A stretch of DNA of 64,000 nt from Populus alba (GCF_005239225.2 NC_133301.1:14136318-14200317), one strand, 5' to 3'; shown: positions 1 to 11,984, counted from the first letter of the stretch. Numbers and translations are program-made. The notes: a model not told the origin generated them from the sequence alone.

Positions 1-948
1 ATATATTTTAACATATCATAAAAAGATATGGTAAAAAATAACCACATTCATGGTACTAGACGTGTTAATTAACGAGGTGGGCACTTACGAACGGAGGATT
101 TGGAAAACAATCAGCTTTAGCACAAATTCAAAGCTGACAAGTGTGACAGATAATGGACGGCTGATGTCGACCCAATTTGACAAGAATATAATTTTACTTT
201 AATTCCGTCGATATTCTACTTTAATTAGAAAGGGACTGTGAATGGAGAGATTTGAGAACAAATTGGATTCAATGATATGATTTATTACTAGATCATCTGG
301 ATTTACGTTTAGAAAATTATAACCTGAAAGGGATAGGGACTCTTTTTTTTATTATTTATTTAATTCCGGTGTCTTGCAAGTTTAATATACCCGAGCTCGG
401 TCAGTTTATTAAGAAATAAAAATCTTTTAAAGATAATGTAATTTATATATGAAACTTTAATTTAAAATTTTATTTAAAAACATTACATCAAATTACTTGT
501 ACCAACCACCGCAATTAAAGGGACAGGAAATTAGCTATCCAACATGTGAACGTAATTTGCCGATTGATTGGTGTATAAATGTGGGACGGTATACTGATGT
601 GATGTATGCATCCATTTATTGTTTTATATATATATATATATATATTGTGAATCATGGGTTAAGTGAGTCGACATATAAGTGAGTATGATAACATTAAAAC
701 TAGAAGCAGCTTTGCTTATATTAATGCTAAAATTGTGATAATGATAAAATTTTATAATATTTTTTATTTAAAAATATATCAAAATTTTACGAGCATCATT
801 CCTCCACAGAAAGATTTATTGGAGCACAAGAGTCTTGTAGGTTTCAACTAATTTTCTATCTTCATATATAGACGAAGAAAAAGATTACACAGCCTTTCAA
901 GCTCCACACTCTCCTGCTTCATCATTGGTTACAAAAATCTATTTTATA

Positions 949-1071
949 ATGAGGTTAGGCAAGCGAATAATTCAGAAAAAGAAACCTGGAAAAAGGAGGC
1001 TGATCAGGTCCATAATTAAGAAGTTATATGCACCAATAATCTGCAAAACCAAAAAGATGTTAAGATCATAG
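949..1071 (+). CDS. Candidate small basic peptide, 40 aa, unknown function
   Basis: A single ATG-to-TAG frame encodes 40 residues of which 16 are Lys or Arg (10 K, 6 R), beginning MRLGKRIIQKKKPGK and ending CKTKKMLRS. A TATA-like stretch (catatatagac, about 864-874) lies roughly 80 bases upstream, followed by a leader of higher GC than its surroundings. I do not recognise the family. It lacks the conserved block of the ROT4/DVL small peptides. A chance frame is quite possible at this length, and the context is a repeat-rich intergenic region. Confidence 0.22.
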   Translation: MRLGKRIIQKKKPGKRRLIRSIIKKLYAPIICKTKKMLRS

Positions 1072-1149
1072 CGATTCAAGGTAAGGAAAACAATCGCAGA
1101 GAGTGAAAGTGGACATTAAAAGTGAGAAAAGTTCATCTTTATATTAAAG

Positions 1150-1290
1150 TGTCTGCTTTGGAAGTGATTGTATGGTTGCTTTTTTAAATATTTTATGATT
1201 AAAATTATATATACTTTTATTTTTTAAAATTTACTTTTAATATTAACAAATCAAAAATATATATAAAAAATAACACAATGACGCCTATTA
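1150..1290 (+). mobile_element. AT-rich MITE-like family copy
   Basis: This shares the family pattern described at 3217-3415: a gggttgctttt-like opening (here ggttgcttttttaaa), then blocks like ttttattttttaaaa and tttaatattaaca. Ends are not clear. Confidence 0.4.
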
Positions 1291-1754
1291 TTGGTGATCA
1301 CCTTAGATTTTCAGATAAATTAAACAAGATATTAACTTAATAAAACCCGATTAATTGATGTATTATAATTTCTGATCCACCTAGTTAAAGTCGGCTGGCG
1401 ATCATCAATAAAATCTACAAAAAAAGAAGAAGAAAGAATTGATTTGAAAATCAAATGACGCGTCCCCCTTTTCGATTCCGACGCGGGAGCTGACAGCAAC
1501 TATGCATATGTATAGGAGATTAAAGTGCCATCTTTAGTTTAAGAGGCGGCTTAAGGAAATGGAGCTTGGTAATTAAGGTAAACAAAGTTGTCGTCAATGG
1601 AGGACAACCCTTTGGACTTTTTCCCTTACCAGCTGCTATGCTACACGTAGGGGAATCTACTTTTTCATTATCTTTTGACGACTCCCTTGTAATGGATTCT
1701 CTTTTTGGAAGAGAGTAGCATCTGCCAATCAACACATTAAGCATCAATTACTTC

Positions 1755-1899
1755 AACTTGTAATTTAATTAATCAGATTTTAAATTTATTATTTTAAAAA
1801 TTATTAATTTAAATTTTATAAATATTGATTAATTTTAGAATCTATAAGATTAGTTAAAATAAATTACACAAGCCGTTAACTTTAGGCCTATAAAATTAG

Positions 1900-1905
<6 letters not shown>
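1755..1905 (+). mobile_element. tRNA-derived SINE, degraded copy
   Basis: The order of blocks matches the better copies in this window: a box-A-like head (taatttaattaatcag), a diverged box B region, then a body with gccgttaactttaggc and ataaaattagc. It runs directly into a TA microsatellite. It is highly diverged, so it is old. Confidence 0.5.

Positions 1906-1932
<27 letters not shown>
1900..1932 (+). repeat. (TA)n microsatellite
   Basis: About 16 TA units directly follow the SINE body, which fits growth of the simple tail of the SINE. Confidence 0.9.
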
Positions 1933-1935
<3 letters not shown>

Positions 1936-1961
1936 GAGAGAGAAAGTAAAAATTACTTGTT

Positions 1962-2370
1962 TTTTTGTTGTTGTGATAGATAATACTCCACAACAAACAA
2001 AAAAAAATAACTCTTTTTGAAAGAGAGTGGTGTCTACCGACCTCCACAGTAAGCATCAATAACTTCCACTCAATGATAACTTTAAAAGGTATAGCTTAAT
2101 TGATCAGATTTTAAATTTGTTTTTTTAAAGATTATCAATTTGAGTCTTATAAATTTCAGAGTCACTGGAAATTTATATAGTCGTTAATTTTAGTGTTCAT
2201 AAAATTAATCGAGGGAACTTATATTGTTGTTAATTTTAGATTATGTGAAATTAGTCGATGAGACTTACATGATTATTAAAAAAAAAACAGTACAAAATAT
2301 ATGAATTTGCTGTCGCTCTTGTGTTTTTTTTGTTGTGATGGATTATACTCCACAGCAAACAAAAAGATGT
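1962..2370 (+). repeat. Local direct repeats around the SINE copies
   Basis: A segment with gttgtgatagataatactcc and acaacaaacaaaaa near 1965-2000 recurs in changed form near 2331-2366. The flank ctttttgaaagagagtgg at about 2013 also resembles 1699-1719. The two SINE copies therefore seem to have been carried by a local duplication rather than by two independent insertions. Confidence 0.5.
2088..2262 (+). mobile_element. tRNA-derived SINE copy with repeated tail module
   Basis: The head reads ggtatagcttaattgatcag (box A-like), followed by caatttgagtcttataaat (box B-like) and a body with atagtcgttaattttag and aaaattaatcgaggg, ending near 2217. A second partial body module (gttgttaattttag, gaaattagtcgatgag) follows at 2222-2262. 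It shares orientation and flanking sequence with the copy at 1755-1905. Confidence 0.6.
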
Positions 2371-3216
2371 TTGCCTAATGACCCATTTGCTAACTTTGCT
2401 ACGAGGCGAACTATCTACGTTTGACTTCCAGCCCATGACATGTGCAGTGTTTGGTAATGTTCTTAGATCATATTATAATGTAAAAGATGTTTTGTTTTTA
2501 TTATTTAAACTCGTTTTTCATTTTAAATTGTGATAAAAATTTGAGCTTGAAAAAAATTATAATTTTTAACTTTTTAAAAACTATAATGATAAAAGTTATA
2601 ACAATACTAAACTTTTAATGTGAATCCTTTAATTATAAATCCTTTAATCTTGATTTGATAATCAACTGTTAACTTTGTATGAAAGGTGAGTTTATTCTTA
2701 ATTCTAAAATTGCTTGGAGCATATCTTTTAATGTGAAAAATTAAAAATTGAATAACTTGATAACATATATCACTAGAGTACCTCCTAATATTTAATATGA
2801 TTCTTATTATAATAAAAGTAAATTAATTGCTATATCATCTATCTTTAACTTGTTAATTACCAGGTAATAAACTTTGCAATATATTTAGCAAGAATAAGTT
2901 TTATAACGTTGATGTTTCAAATATTTTCAGAGGTTTAACCCTATTAATAAATAAGTGGATTTTTTTTTTCCATATCATCATCCAAAATTTCAATCTTAAA
3001 TATGAGAATTAATATTTCTGAATGTATTGATCTAAGCATTAATGATTTATTTAAAACCGATCAATATTTGATGTTTATATTCTATCTAATAATACCTTTA
3101 TGATTAATACAAAAAAATATAAAAATTTAGGTAGTGCAAACTTATATCATTGCAAACAATATTCTTTTTTGTAGTTAATGTGATATCCTTCAACTAAATT
3201 AAAAGATTATGAGTAT

Positions 3217-3415
3217 GTTTGGTACTGTGACAGTGATTATTTTTTAAAGTGTTTTTTATTCAGAAATAAATTTAAATAATATATTTTTTTATTTTTAAAA
3301 ATTTATTTTTAACATTAACATATCAAATCAATCAAAAATTAAAAAAAAAAACAAATTTAAGCAAAAAATAAAATTAATATTTTGTTAGGAACACGCGGCT
3401 AGTCACATTCCCAAA
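3217..3415 (+). mobile_element. AT-rich MITE with imperfect terminal inverted repeats
   Basis: The left end gtttggtactgtgac and the inverted right end gtttgggaatgtgac match at 13 of 15 positions. The interior is AT-rich and has no coding capacity. Similar interiors recur at 1150-1290, 20670-20825, 38510-38660, 45860-46000, 58195-58400 and 58410-58575, so this is a family. No clear target duplication was found, so the superfamily is open. Confidence 0.55.
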
Positions 3416-4175
3416 CTAATTCTAGATCCATTTAAAGATATTTAGCAAGGTCATTCATCCTTAAAATAAATAATATTATTATACCATAAATTATTTTTGT
3501 TAAAATTGAGAATTGACTCGTAAAATCATACGATTTTAGAAGTCAATTACATCTAATATGCAAAATAAAAAAACTAGTAAAATTAGACTTTGTTCGTGTA
3601 AAATCAATAAAATCAGATTGAGTTTATAATTTTATAAAAAGTATAAGATAAGTGATTTTCTTGGTTTTGTATGAATAACTGATGAACTGATTCTGAATTT
3701 CCTATAAATTGGTCGACGAGTTACCCTGTTACTTTTAACTTATTATGTATTTTAAGGTGCTTGAATTATTTATTTTATTTTTATTTTAATTGTGTTATAC
3801 TATTATTCACTACTTGGTTGAAATTGTTAATATATAATTAACAAAAAAAATTATTTATAATTTTATAATCCGAGTTTACATTGTATTTTCGATGCCAAAA
3901 AAAAATCTGTAAAACAATGATTTTGGTTCCTCTTTCATGGGGGAAATAACAAAAATAAAAAAAGGAAATTTTCTTTTTCAAGTTGAAAATTTTGAAGCAA
4001 AAATACATAAATAAAAAGATAGCCAGACAAGAATGCGCTTAAGCATTTGAAAAATGACTGGGTCAGATTACAGAATCCAGCAAACCTTATCATCAAGAAT
4101 AAAAACTTCCAAACTATCAACACCTCTAATTTTTCCCACCAAAAAATACAAGAAACAATAAATAAATCAAGAAAA

Positions 4176-6019
4176 ATGGCGACAACATTTCTCTCGACTG
4201 CAAAACCCTTCCTCTCCTCTTCAACACCATCTTCTTTATCATCCCTAACAAATAGACCTCTCCAGTTTTCTTGTCCACAACAAAAGTGTAATCCCAGGAG
4301 ACCATTGACTTCATGCAAAGCTCTCAGTGATGAGTCACTTCCAGTACCAGTCGCCTCTCCAATTATTATAACAAAAAGAAGCCTGTCCATTTGCTTCTTA
4401 ACCAGCTTTGTATTTTCGTTGGCAAGTAGAGGTAGTTCTAGTGCCAATGCAGCTATACTAGAAGCTGATGATGATGAAGAATTATTGGAGAAAGTTAAGA
4501 GGGACAGAAAAAAAAGGTTAGAAAGACAAGGAGTTATTAGCTCAGCTAAAAAGGAAAAAGGTTATATCCTTTTGGATTCTTTCATAGCCATGCATCAAGA
4601 ATGTGTATAACTTTGATTGGACCCGTGTTTTTGTTTTTTCTTGATTCTGTATATTATTGATGAATTTTTGGTGCCTTCATTCTAATTTGATTGTCATCTT
4701 CTCCTCTCTCTCTATATATAAATATATATGGAGCTATGATTGAAAATGAAGCTTGACTATAATATACTGTTTCAGCTACTGTTCTTCGTGGCTGTGTGAG
4801 AGACTTGCCTTCTTGCAAGTCTCGACTGCATGGATCTTTCAAATTTGGGGTGTTATGCATCTCACTTCTCATGAAGAACGTGGTTAAGATTATCTTATTG
4901 CAGTCACCACAATCGAACCCTTTTTTTAATTGTTTGTTTTGAGCATAAACTTGTTGATATCATAATCTGGAGGAAGCATTTATGCACTTGAGTTATTTTT
5001 TCTATCTCTCTGCAGTAAGCAAATTAACTCAGTTTAGTGATTCACCGAGGACCATGCATTTATGCACTTGAGTTATTTTTTCTATCTCTCTGCAGTAAGC
5101 ACATGAACCCAGTTTAGTGATTCACCGAGGACCATTTTTTAAGATCTTTCTCAGCGCATTGTCAATTTCTGATTGAATGATGCTTTCTGTGACATATATG
5201 GTATTAATTTATGGAATAAAATGATCTGTTGCAGGATATTTGCAAGATCTTGTGTACAAGCTAAGTAAAGTAGGGCAAGCCATAGACAACAATGATCTAT
5301 CTGCTGCTAGTTCGGTTCTTGGGGGTAGCACTGATACAGATTGGGTTAAGAAGGCTAACATTGCCTTCACCAAGGTAAAGGCAATTATTTATGTTCTTGA
5401 TGTTGATTGTATATTAGTTGCCTGCATTGTTCTTCTTCTTGAAGAAATCCCTTGCTGCCACTGATGTCATTGCCTTCACCAAGGTAATCATTGGAGGGGT
5501 AGAGTCCAACCATTGGATTCTATAAAAAATGCTGTTCTGTAGAACTAAAGATTAATGTTTCAGCATTCCTGAGATTCCCTTTTTGTATTAGAGTCTTGAT
5601 TTCGTAATGATGAAGTTTTTGTGAATCTATTTGTATAGCATGATTCTTTTCTGATAGATTCTGATTACTTCGGTACCGTTTCTCTGCAGCTGAGCTCTAG
5701 TCCTGAAGAAAAGATAGAGGTGGACACCTTTAATTCCTCTCTAGCTTCTTTAATTTCATCAGGTTTGTTATTTTCCCACCGTCTTCACTCAGGATCTATG
5801 ACTTTGATTTCTGCCACACATTTCAGCATGGTCATTACAATCTGGGTCTCTGGTAGGAGTCCAGCAGACATCAATGGTTGTATAACTTGATTTTGTTTTC
5901 ACTTTGCAGTTACCAGCAATGACATTGAATCCTCCAAAACTGCTTTTGTATCATCAGCCACTGCTTTTGGGAAATGGACAACCTTGACAGGGCTGTTTGG
6001 ACAGCTCAAAGGGCTTTGA
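4176..6019 (+). CDS. MPH2: Thylakoid lumenal 16.5 kDa protein, MPH2-type
   Basis: Four exons join in frame: 4176-4560, 5235-5374, 5690-5762 and 5910-6019, giving 235 aa ending in TGA. All introns are GT-AG. Residues 1-60 are rich in Ser/Thr and poor in acidic residues, as in a chloroplast transit peptide. A basic pair (KR, 68-69), a hydrophobic stretch (70-84) and an Ala-rich end (SANAA, about 89-93) look like a thylakoid-lumen signal. The mature part starts with an acidic cluster and a Lys/Arg-rich helix, and later exons read LQDLVYKLSKVGQAI and ESSKTAFVSSATAFGKWTTL. I recognise this as the At4g02530 family, known in Arabidopsis as a lumen protein needed to keep photosystem II working under high or changing light. 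An upstream in-frame TTG-initiated extension at 4047 is ignored because ATG 4176 starts the transit peptide. The gene converges with the MBD gene. The family call is strong; the cleavage site is inferred. Confidence 0.92.
4976..5135 (+). repeat. 80-bp tandem duplication in MPH2 intron 1
   Basis: Two adjacent copies, 4976-5055 and 5056-5135, differ at only a few bases. Each runs from gcatttatgcacttgag to ttcaccgaggaccat and contains a polypyrimidine tract followed by ctgcag, which resembles a splice acceptor. The true exon 2 acceptor lies downstream at 5234, so the duplicated acceptor-like motifs are potential decoys. Both copies are intronic. Confidence 0.9.
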
Positions 6020-6942
6020 AAGGAATCTGGGTTACGATCCTCTTTGTTCATTTCCTTTTTGTTGCGAGGAACATTTGAAGCTCACTGGTTTCTCACCCTG
6101 GCTCATATCATTCAATTATTCTCTTCTCTTTTCTTCTTAGTTCGAGTAGTTCCTACAATTCAAGATCAACATGCTATTTTGCTTGCACGCGAGTTGTAAT
6201 TCCTTGCTCAATGTTTCTGAGCTTCGGTTACGAGTAAAAATATTTTTCACCAAGCATTGCAAATATTACTTTCATGCGAAGCAATTTCAAGTCAAAGTGA
6301 ACTAAATTAAGGAACAGAATTAGAACGCGAACTCAAAACAAAGTATGTGAATCATAATGCTGTACAGCTTCGACATGAAATAGAGAGACCGAAGCAGGTT
6401 CATCAGTCATGATTCACCTGTCTTCATCCCAATCTTGCTCCTCCATTCTTCTGCAACTATCCAAGAAACAGGGGATCAGTAATTTGAACCTCACCAGCAC
6501 CACCCCTCATGTATAGTCATATTATAACTCTAAATTGGTCTTCTATAATTTTTTCCACGGTCTGGGTCTTGAGCAGGCAAAGGTCGATTTAGAAGGGAAA
6601 AAACAGTGAACTGCAAACCACATCATGAAACAAAGTATGAAGAATACTACCACGTAGAATCTCGAACGGCAACTTATTACATAACTGCATGATAATATTA
6701 CACAACCAGTATTTGATGCCATGACGATACAATGATCACTACTGCAGGCTACTAGTTTAGCAAAGAGCTGCTACATTATACGCCTAACCTGTGCCTGTAT
6801 TAAAGCATGTCTGAATCAACAATCAGATAGCTATTCATTACAACATTAAAGCTACAGTGATTTAAAGAACTTCACAGACTAAAAGGTCAGAAAGATGTGA
6901 TAGAGACGAAACAGGGAATTAAATTACACTAAATGTAGTAAC
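6020..6942. other. Intergenic space between convergent MPH2 and MBD genes
   Basis: This stretch separates two convergent stop codons and most likely holds both 3' untranslated regions. It has no open frame with a protein-like composition and no repeat that I recognise. Transcript ends cannot be placed from sequence alone. Confidence 0.5.
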
Positions 6943-9900
6943 TCAAGGTTTAACCTCGCCAGCGTTGCTGCCATTCTCAATTGCCTTTGCATCTACCTTT
7001 TCTTTGATCCCATCGACACCTGTATGATCAGGTTTCTCACTAGTGCAATTCTCTGCTTCTTTAACCTTTATCTCTCCTTCAGACTCAGGAGCAGTTCTGT
7101 TGAGTTTCTCTTTGTCATCTACAGCTTCATCCTTTTTCTCATCATCAATGGCTGCACCTGTTTTCTCTTGTTCGCCTGATCCCTGCTTTGTAGTTGCCTC
7201 ACCCTGTTGTTGCCCATCCTTTTCTTGCACCTTTTCCTCATCTATTTTAGCAGAAGTCTTAACTTCTTCTCCAGCTCCAGCTTCTTCAACAGGAGCTGCC
7301 TCTGTTTGAGTCTCTTCACATGGTCCTTTATTTTCAACTTGATTTTCTTTCACAACGTCCTTTCCCTCTTCTACCTCCATGTCATTCATCTCAGTTTTTT
7401 CAGCTTCCTCTTTAGCCTCCTCAGTTCCTTCAAAAGTAGTTTCTGTTTCTTTGCTCTCCTTTGAAGCTGCTGATTTCCTGCTTCTTTTCTTTGGAGGCTC
7501 ACTTTCTTTCACAGGAGTCACCTTTGCCTTCTCGCTAATCCTTGCTGATCTCCTTGGAGTCTCACCAGTGCCCCAGTCAAACTCAGATGCTGCTGGACCG
7601 CCAGGGTGTGCTCTGAGGTACTGTTCCAACTGTCTTTTGCTTGCAATTTCTTCCCCTGTTGGAGCAGTGAAAATGATCTCACCTTTCTTAGGGGTCCCGC
7701 CTTTCTTGGGTACAAACTAAACAACAACATGGACCGGTAGGTTAGTTGACTACTCACCAGCACAGACAACCAACAATGCACTAGAAACACATGCTACGTT
7801 AAGATAATGACAAGTTCAATGTTAAGCATGTGCCAAAACATTCAAGTAACAGCAGCTATAATGAAAGTGCAACATTATGAAAGTCAAGATGATAGATGCA
7901 TTTCCGACTATGAATATGGTCTAGATAAGTCAAATAGCAATGCATGATTTCTGCAACTTGAATAAATTCAGATTCAATGCAATTGCTGTGTTGTTTTCTG
8001 TTGTCATACGGAGAACCACACACATAGTCCCAATGTTTTACTGTAATGCTATGCATTGATTCTAGGAAATACTCCTCATTAATAACCTTATGTTAAAGGA
8101 AACTTAACATTCAGGTGAGTTCTTTAAATAATATTGTCCACAGTACATTTCAAGTCAATGTAATCTTAACCTCTAGTGAAAGGATTTCTTGGTCATTACC
8201 GTGAACAAGAGGAGGGGATTGCTCGGTGGTGGTATTATGAGGACTTCAAAGGGCAGTTATGAGGTCAAAGTACAATTAAGTTACCCATTGCACAACCCCA
8301 GGAATGCATCTCCACTTTATTTCTATGCTGCCAATCAAAGTTAGGAGAAAAAAGCAGTAATATTTTACAAGCAAACCACCTAAAAAAATTCAGCTACCAT
8401 GGTTTCCCCGTGAATTCAGCAATGTTTATTGGTTGCTGACATTACTTGCATACCATATGTTACAAGGGAGGAAAAGAATGAAGGATGGGCATCCAGATGC
8501 CAAAGCATTTGTCCCTTTGTTTCTCAGACAAGAAATGAAAGGTTAAGAATTAGATAAAGAAAACCTATCATAATGGACCTTTCCCTTCTCATTTGCACCC
8601 ATCTCCAAAGATCAATCATATGGTGGATTAGCATAAGCATTTAAGTTCTCCACTTTTCTTGCCATTTATTTAAACCAAATTATCAAATATGTTCTCTTCT
8701 TTAGTTTCCATCCCAGTTCTTCTGCCTGCAAAATGGCTCTCCCACTAAACAGTCTTATTAATTTCAAATTGTGGCAGTGAATAAAATTCAATAGACTTAC
8801 GCACCAAAGGGAGTACCACCCTTTCAAAAGTACAGAACATATCATGAACTAAAAATCTAGGTTCATGGACTATTTATTATATCTGCAAACAAAATATATA
8901 ATCTATTATTTAAGATCCTCCTGCTATTAAAAGGTTTTCCAGGATGCCAAAAAGTGCATAATCCTGACCGAAAAATCCTTTACAGTATTGAGAATAGACT
9001 CTTCCCCTCAAATGCTCTTTTATTACTCCACAAAAACACACCCTCAAGCATTTAACTGCTTGTAAATTGATCCTGCCACGACTCAATAAACCTCAAAGCC
9101 ATACACCAACCATCATAAACTTCTAGTCCCTGCACAATGTAAAAGTAAATCATTAATAGATTCAGCTGCTTTTCTGCAAAAAAAACATTGGTTCACCAGA
9201 ATTTTTCCTCTCTTCTGAGTATCATTCATGGTTAAAATTCCTCTTCAAATTGCTTCCCACAGAAAATAACATTTTGGATGGAGCTCTAGTCTTCCATATA
9301 GCCTTCAAAGGCTGTCAAGTCTTCCATCAAATTCAAAACACTTATTTTTTCCACAAATCTCACCAGGAGGATTCTGACTCTGAATTTGCTACCTTTACAG
9401 AAATTCCAGGGAGTTCCTTCCAACAACATAAGCAAACCCTATTATCTCTAAGAGGCTATACCAACACAGGGCCCAAAATAACAAGGTCGTCAACTTCCTT
9501 ATAATTATTTGATTTACTACTAGATCAAGCCTTATTATATCCTTCCAACCATATTAACAAACCATAAAAGTACACCTACACAGCTTCCAGAATAATAATG
9601 TGGTCAACTTCCTTGTAATTATTTGATTTGATACTAGCTCTTTTTCCTTAGCTTTTATTATAGCCGTGACTTTCTAGTTCCTGCAACATGAAAGAGCAGA
9701 AACTCATTTGAACATTCCATCCAAAAGCATTATCCTTGCTTCGATTGACATGTAATCCGAGAGAGTATTGCAGGAAATACCAGCTAAACTCAATGACTGT
9801 ATGTCCAGCATAATACAAACAAGCTCTCTTTAAAGTTCAAGTGACTCCACCATAACAGCAAAAAACAATCCAATATGCCATTAACTGTAAGATTTAACCC

Positions 9901-11166
9901 AATTTCCTTCAAAGAACCTGGAAGTACATTAATTCCTCGCTTAAAGCTCTTTTGTTTTGCTCCTTCCAATGAAGAAAAAAAGGCACGCAACCTCGTGTAT
10001 CATTTTCATCCTTTTCCTCTGGGAAATGTAGAACATTGCACAGCAAAGCTCATGTTTTAACATGTTATTTCAGCAGTACAAAAGAATACAGCATTCCCCG
10101 ATAAAAAAGGCAATTCACAGACTAGAGTTCCATCACTTGAACTTTTTGAATAGCAGATTGACAGAATAACAAGCTTACTACATCTCAATGCAAAACCCAT
10201 TTATCTATCCATGAATATTCCTCAAAATATTCCATAAAACGAGGTCACGGACTAAGAGACATCAAAATCTTCAATTCCACCTACAGTATTGCATTTTATG
10301 GCCACACCAAAGAGTTCTATGAGGGAGAATTTGGTAGCAATCCAACCCTAAAACATTTTATATCACATTTTAAGCTCCACTGAAGAAGTGGGTTTGGAAG
10401 ACAAATTTATAGACAATCCTACAGAGCAACTTTTTACAAGACGAGGTTGCTCTCAAAACTCAAACCAACCGATTTAAGAACTTTATCCGTTCAAGTAATG
10501 GTCCTTAATATCATAGAATTGCAATCCTATAAATTATTATAGTAAGTAAATAACATGAATCCATCCATATCTTTGAACCATAAATGCAGCATTCAAAATT
10601 GACACAAAAAGGGCTTTATTCATTTAGCACTAAAAACTTTATTAGCTGGTTTGTCTCTAACAGTCTTATCAATAAAACAGAGAAAACAATGGGAATCTTC
10701 CTAAATGCATCCCATATTATTATAGCAAAAGAACAAAGATAACACATGTCCATAAAATAATTAAAAGATAAAATTAAAATTAAACAAACATGCCAACAAT
10801 AAAAATTATTAAAACTACAAACCCACATAATTCCGACACCAAAAAACACAAAAAATCCCACAATTTGTAATAAATTATAACCCATCACAAAAACCCCTAG
10901 TTACCAAATTCTACACCGAAACCCCAAAATTTAACAAAATCTAAAGAAACCCAGTTCGCAATTAAATCAAGATTAGCCAAATTAGAGACCAAAACACACA
11001 AACAACCCAAAAAGATTCAAAATTTAAACAAACAAAAAAAAACCAAAAAGAGAAAACAGAGAGGGAGAATTCAAAAAGGAACCTTCTTTTTCCAGCCAGA
11101 AGGAGCAGGAAGCTCTAAAGAGAAACCCTCTTCCTCAACTGTTACAGTCTCCTTATCTTTCTCCAT
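6943..11166 (-). CDS. MBD11: Methyl-CpG-binding-domain protein, MBD10/MBD11 type
   Basis: There are two exons on the minus strand: 11166-11083 (28 codons) and 7716-6943 (257 codons plus stop), giving 285 aa. The splice is in phase 0 and GT-AG. The MBD spans about residues 18-80 and is split by the intron: [12 protein letters not shown], then [16 protein letters not shown], ending [16 protein letters not shown] basic segment follows ([12 protein letters not shown] at about 82-93, PPKKRSRKS at about 102-110), likely a nuclear localisation or DNA-contact region. The C-terminal 170 residues are a low-complexity Glu/Lys/Ala tail. This layout is that of Arabidopsis MBD10 and MBD11. Members of this class have an MBD but have not been shown to bind methylated CpG well; MBD10 has been linked to rRNA gene silencing and MBD11 to development. 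Choosing between 10 and 11 is not possible here, so the symbol is tentative. The start is the only ATG giving the full MBD. Confidence 0.92.
8960..9500 (-). mobile_element. LINE (non-LTR retrotransposon) relic, zf-RVT part
   Basis: Within the MBD intron, the minus strand at about 9300-9120 translates in broken frames to text typical of the region after the reverse transcriptase in plant L1-type LINEs. There is a WKTRAPSK segment, then [20 protein letters not shown], then [20 protein letters not shown] followed by a stop. The Cys-x2-Cys and His-Cys arrangement is the zinc-binding zf-RVT signature. Stops and frame changes show that it is dead. It lies in the same orientation as the host gene. 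The boundaries are approximate, because no target duplication or poly-A tail was found. Confidence 0.7.
9484..9642 (+). repeat. Short direct repeat in the MBD intron
   Basis: About 40 bp containing gtcaacttcctt and taattatttgattt occurs at 9487-9526 and again, slightly changed, at 9603-9642. It lies next to the LINE relic and may mark the edge of an old insertion. Confidence 0.5.
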
Positions 11167-11701
11167 GGAGCTCGAGATTTCACCTTCACAACTGCAAACA
11201 CAAAAAATTATTAATAAATGAAACGACAAATATTTCTATAGATAACAAAACATAGAGAGTAAGCTAGAGAGAGAAACAGAACAAGAGAGATATGTTATAC
11301 GTTATCCTGTTCTGTAGTTGGTGAACAAAAATACAGACAAAAAGCAAATAATATACAAAAAATTTAGCTGCTAAGAACACTTCCACGTTTTGATATTAGT
11401 TTATGGGAGATTTTGTTTTCTTTTTTATTTTTTTTTGTGAAGGGGTTGACGATGAGGTTTAGTTTTGGGAAAACTACAATCTAGTTTTTCAATTATTAAG
11501 TGGGATTCAATTCGGTCCTTTTTCTATCAGTTGCTCTGGCATTACCCTTATACTATCAAAATTGTTTCCACTTTGTTCATAAGCTGTTATTTCACCAATA
11601 ATTTTGATGGGAGTAGAGTATGTGTTACTTGTAAGGATATTGATAGTTCATCTATTTTATATATGAAATATAAATATCATGTGATTTTTTTAATTCAAAA
11701 T

Positions 11702-11702
<1 letters not shown>

Positions 11703-11749
<47 letters not shown>
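11703..11749 (+). repeat. (AT)n microsatellite
   Basis: An uninterrupted AT run of about 47 bases. Confidence 0.95.
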
Positions 11750-11752
<3 letters not shown>

Positions 11753-11938
11753 AAGTATTTTAAATGACAAGTTTAACAATGTCTCGATATCTAAGTAACT
11801 TTTATATATTTATTTCAATCTAAAAACTAAAGATTTCTAGGATAGATTTAATTTTTTTTAAAATCAAAACTATAAAACCATCCATATCATATATTTAAAT
11901 TTTTTTACAAGCAAGATAAGGATAGTAATATTAGTAAC

Positions 11939-11941
<3 letters not shown>

Positions 11942-11980
<39 letters not shown>
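11942..11980 (+). repeat. (AT)n microsatellite
   Basis: An uninterrupted run of about 39 bases, roughly 190 bases from the previous AT run. Confidence 0.95.

Positions 11981-11984
<4 letters not shown>

Larger units (their letters stand above)
1..4175. other. AT-rich intergenic region upstream of MPH2
   Basis: Apart from the small basic frame at 949-1071 and the SINE, MITE-like and TA repeats listed separately, no gene is visible. Short open frames here are broken, low-complexity or made of repeat sequence. The MPH2 promoter should lie in the last few hundred bases, but I cannot name a definite element. Confidence 0.5.

Noticed and set aside
3935..4447. 170-codon minus-strand frame
   Set aside because: It overlaps MPH2 exon 1 on the opposite strand. 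The end is Phe/Leu-rich low complexity, so it is a shadow frame.
7043..7720. Three plus-strand open frames opposite MBD exon 2
   Set aside because: They are antisense shadows of the Glu/Lys/Ser-rich MBD coding exon and read as Ser/Phe-rich low-complexity text.
9250..9504. 84-codon plus-strand frame in the MBD intron
   Set aside because: It is the reverse strand of the LINE zf-RVT relic, which explains the sequence better.
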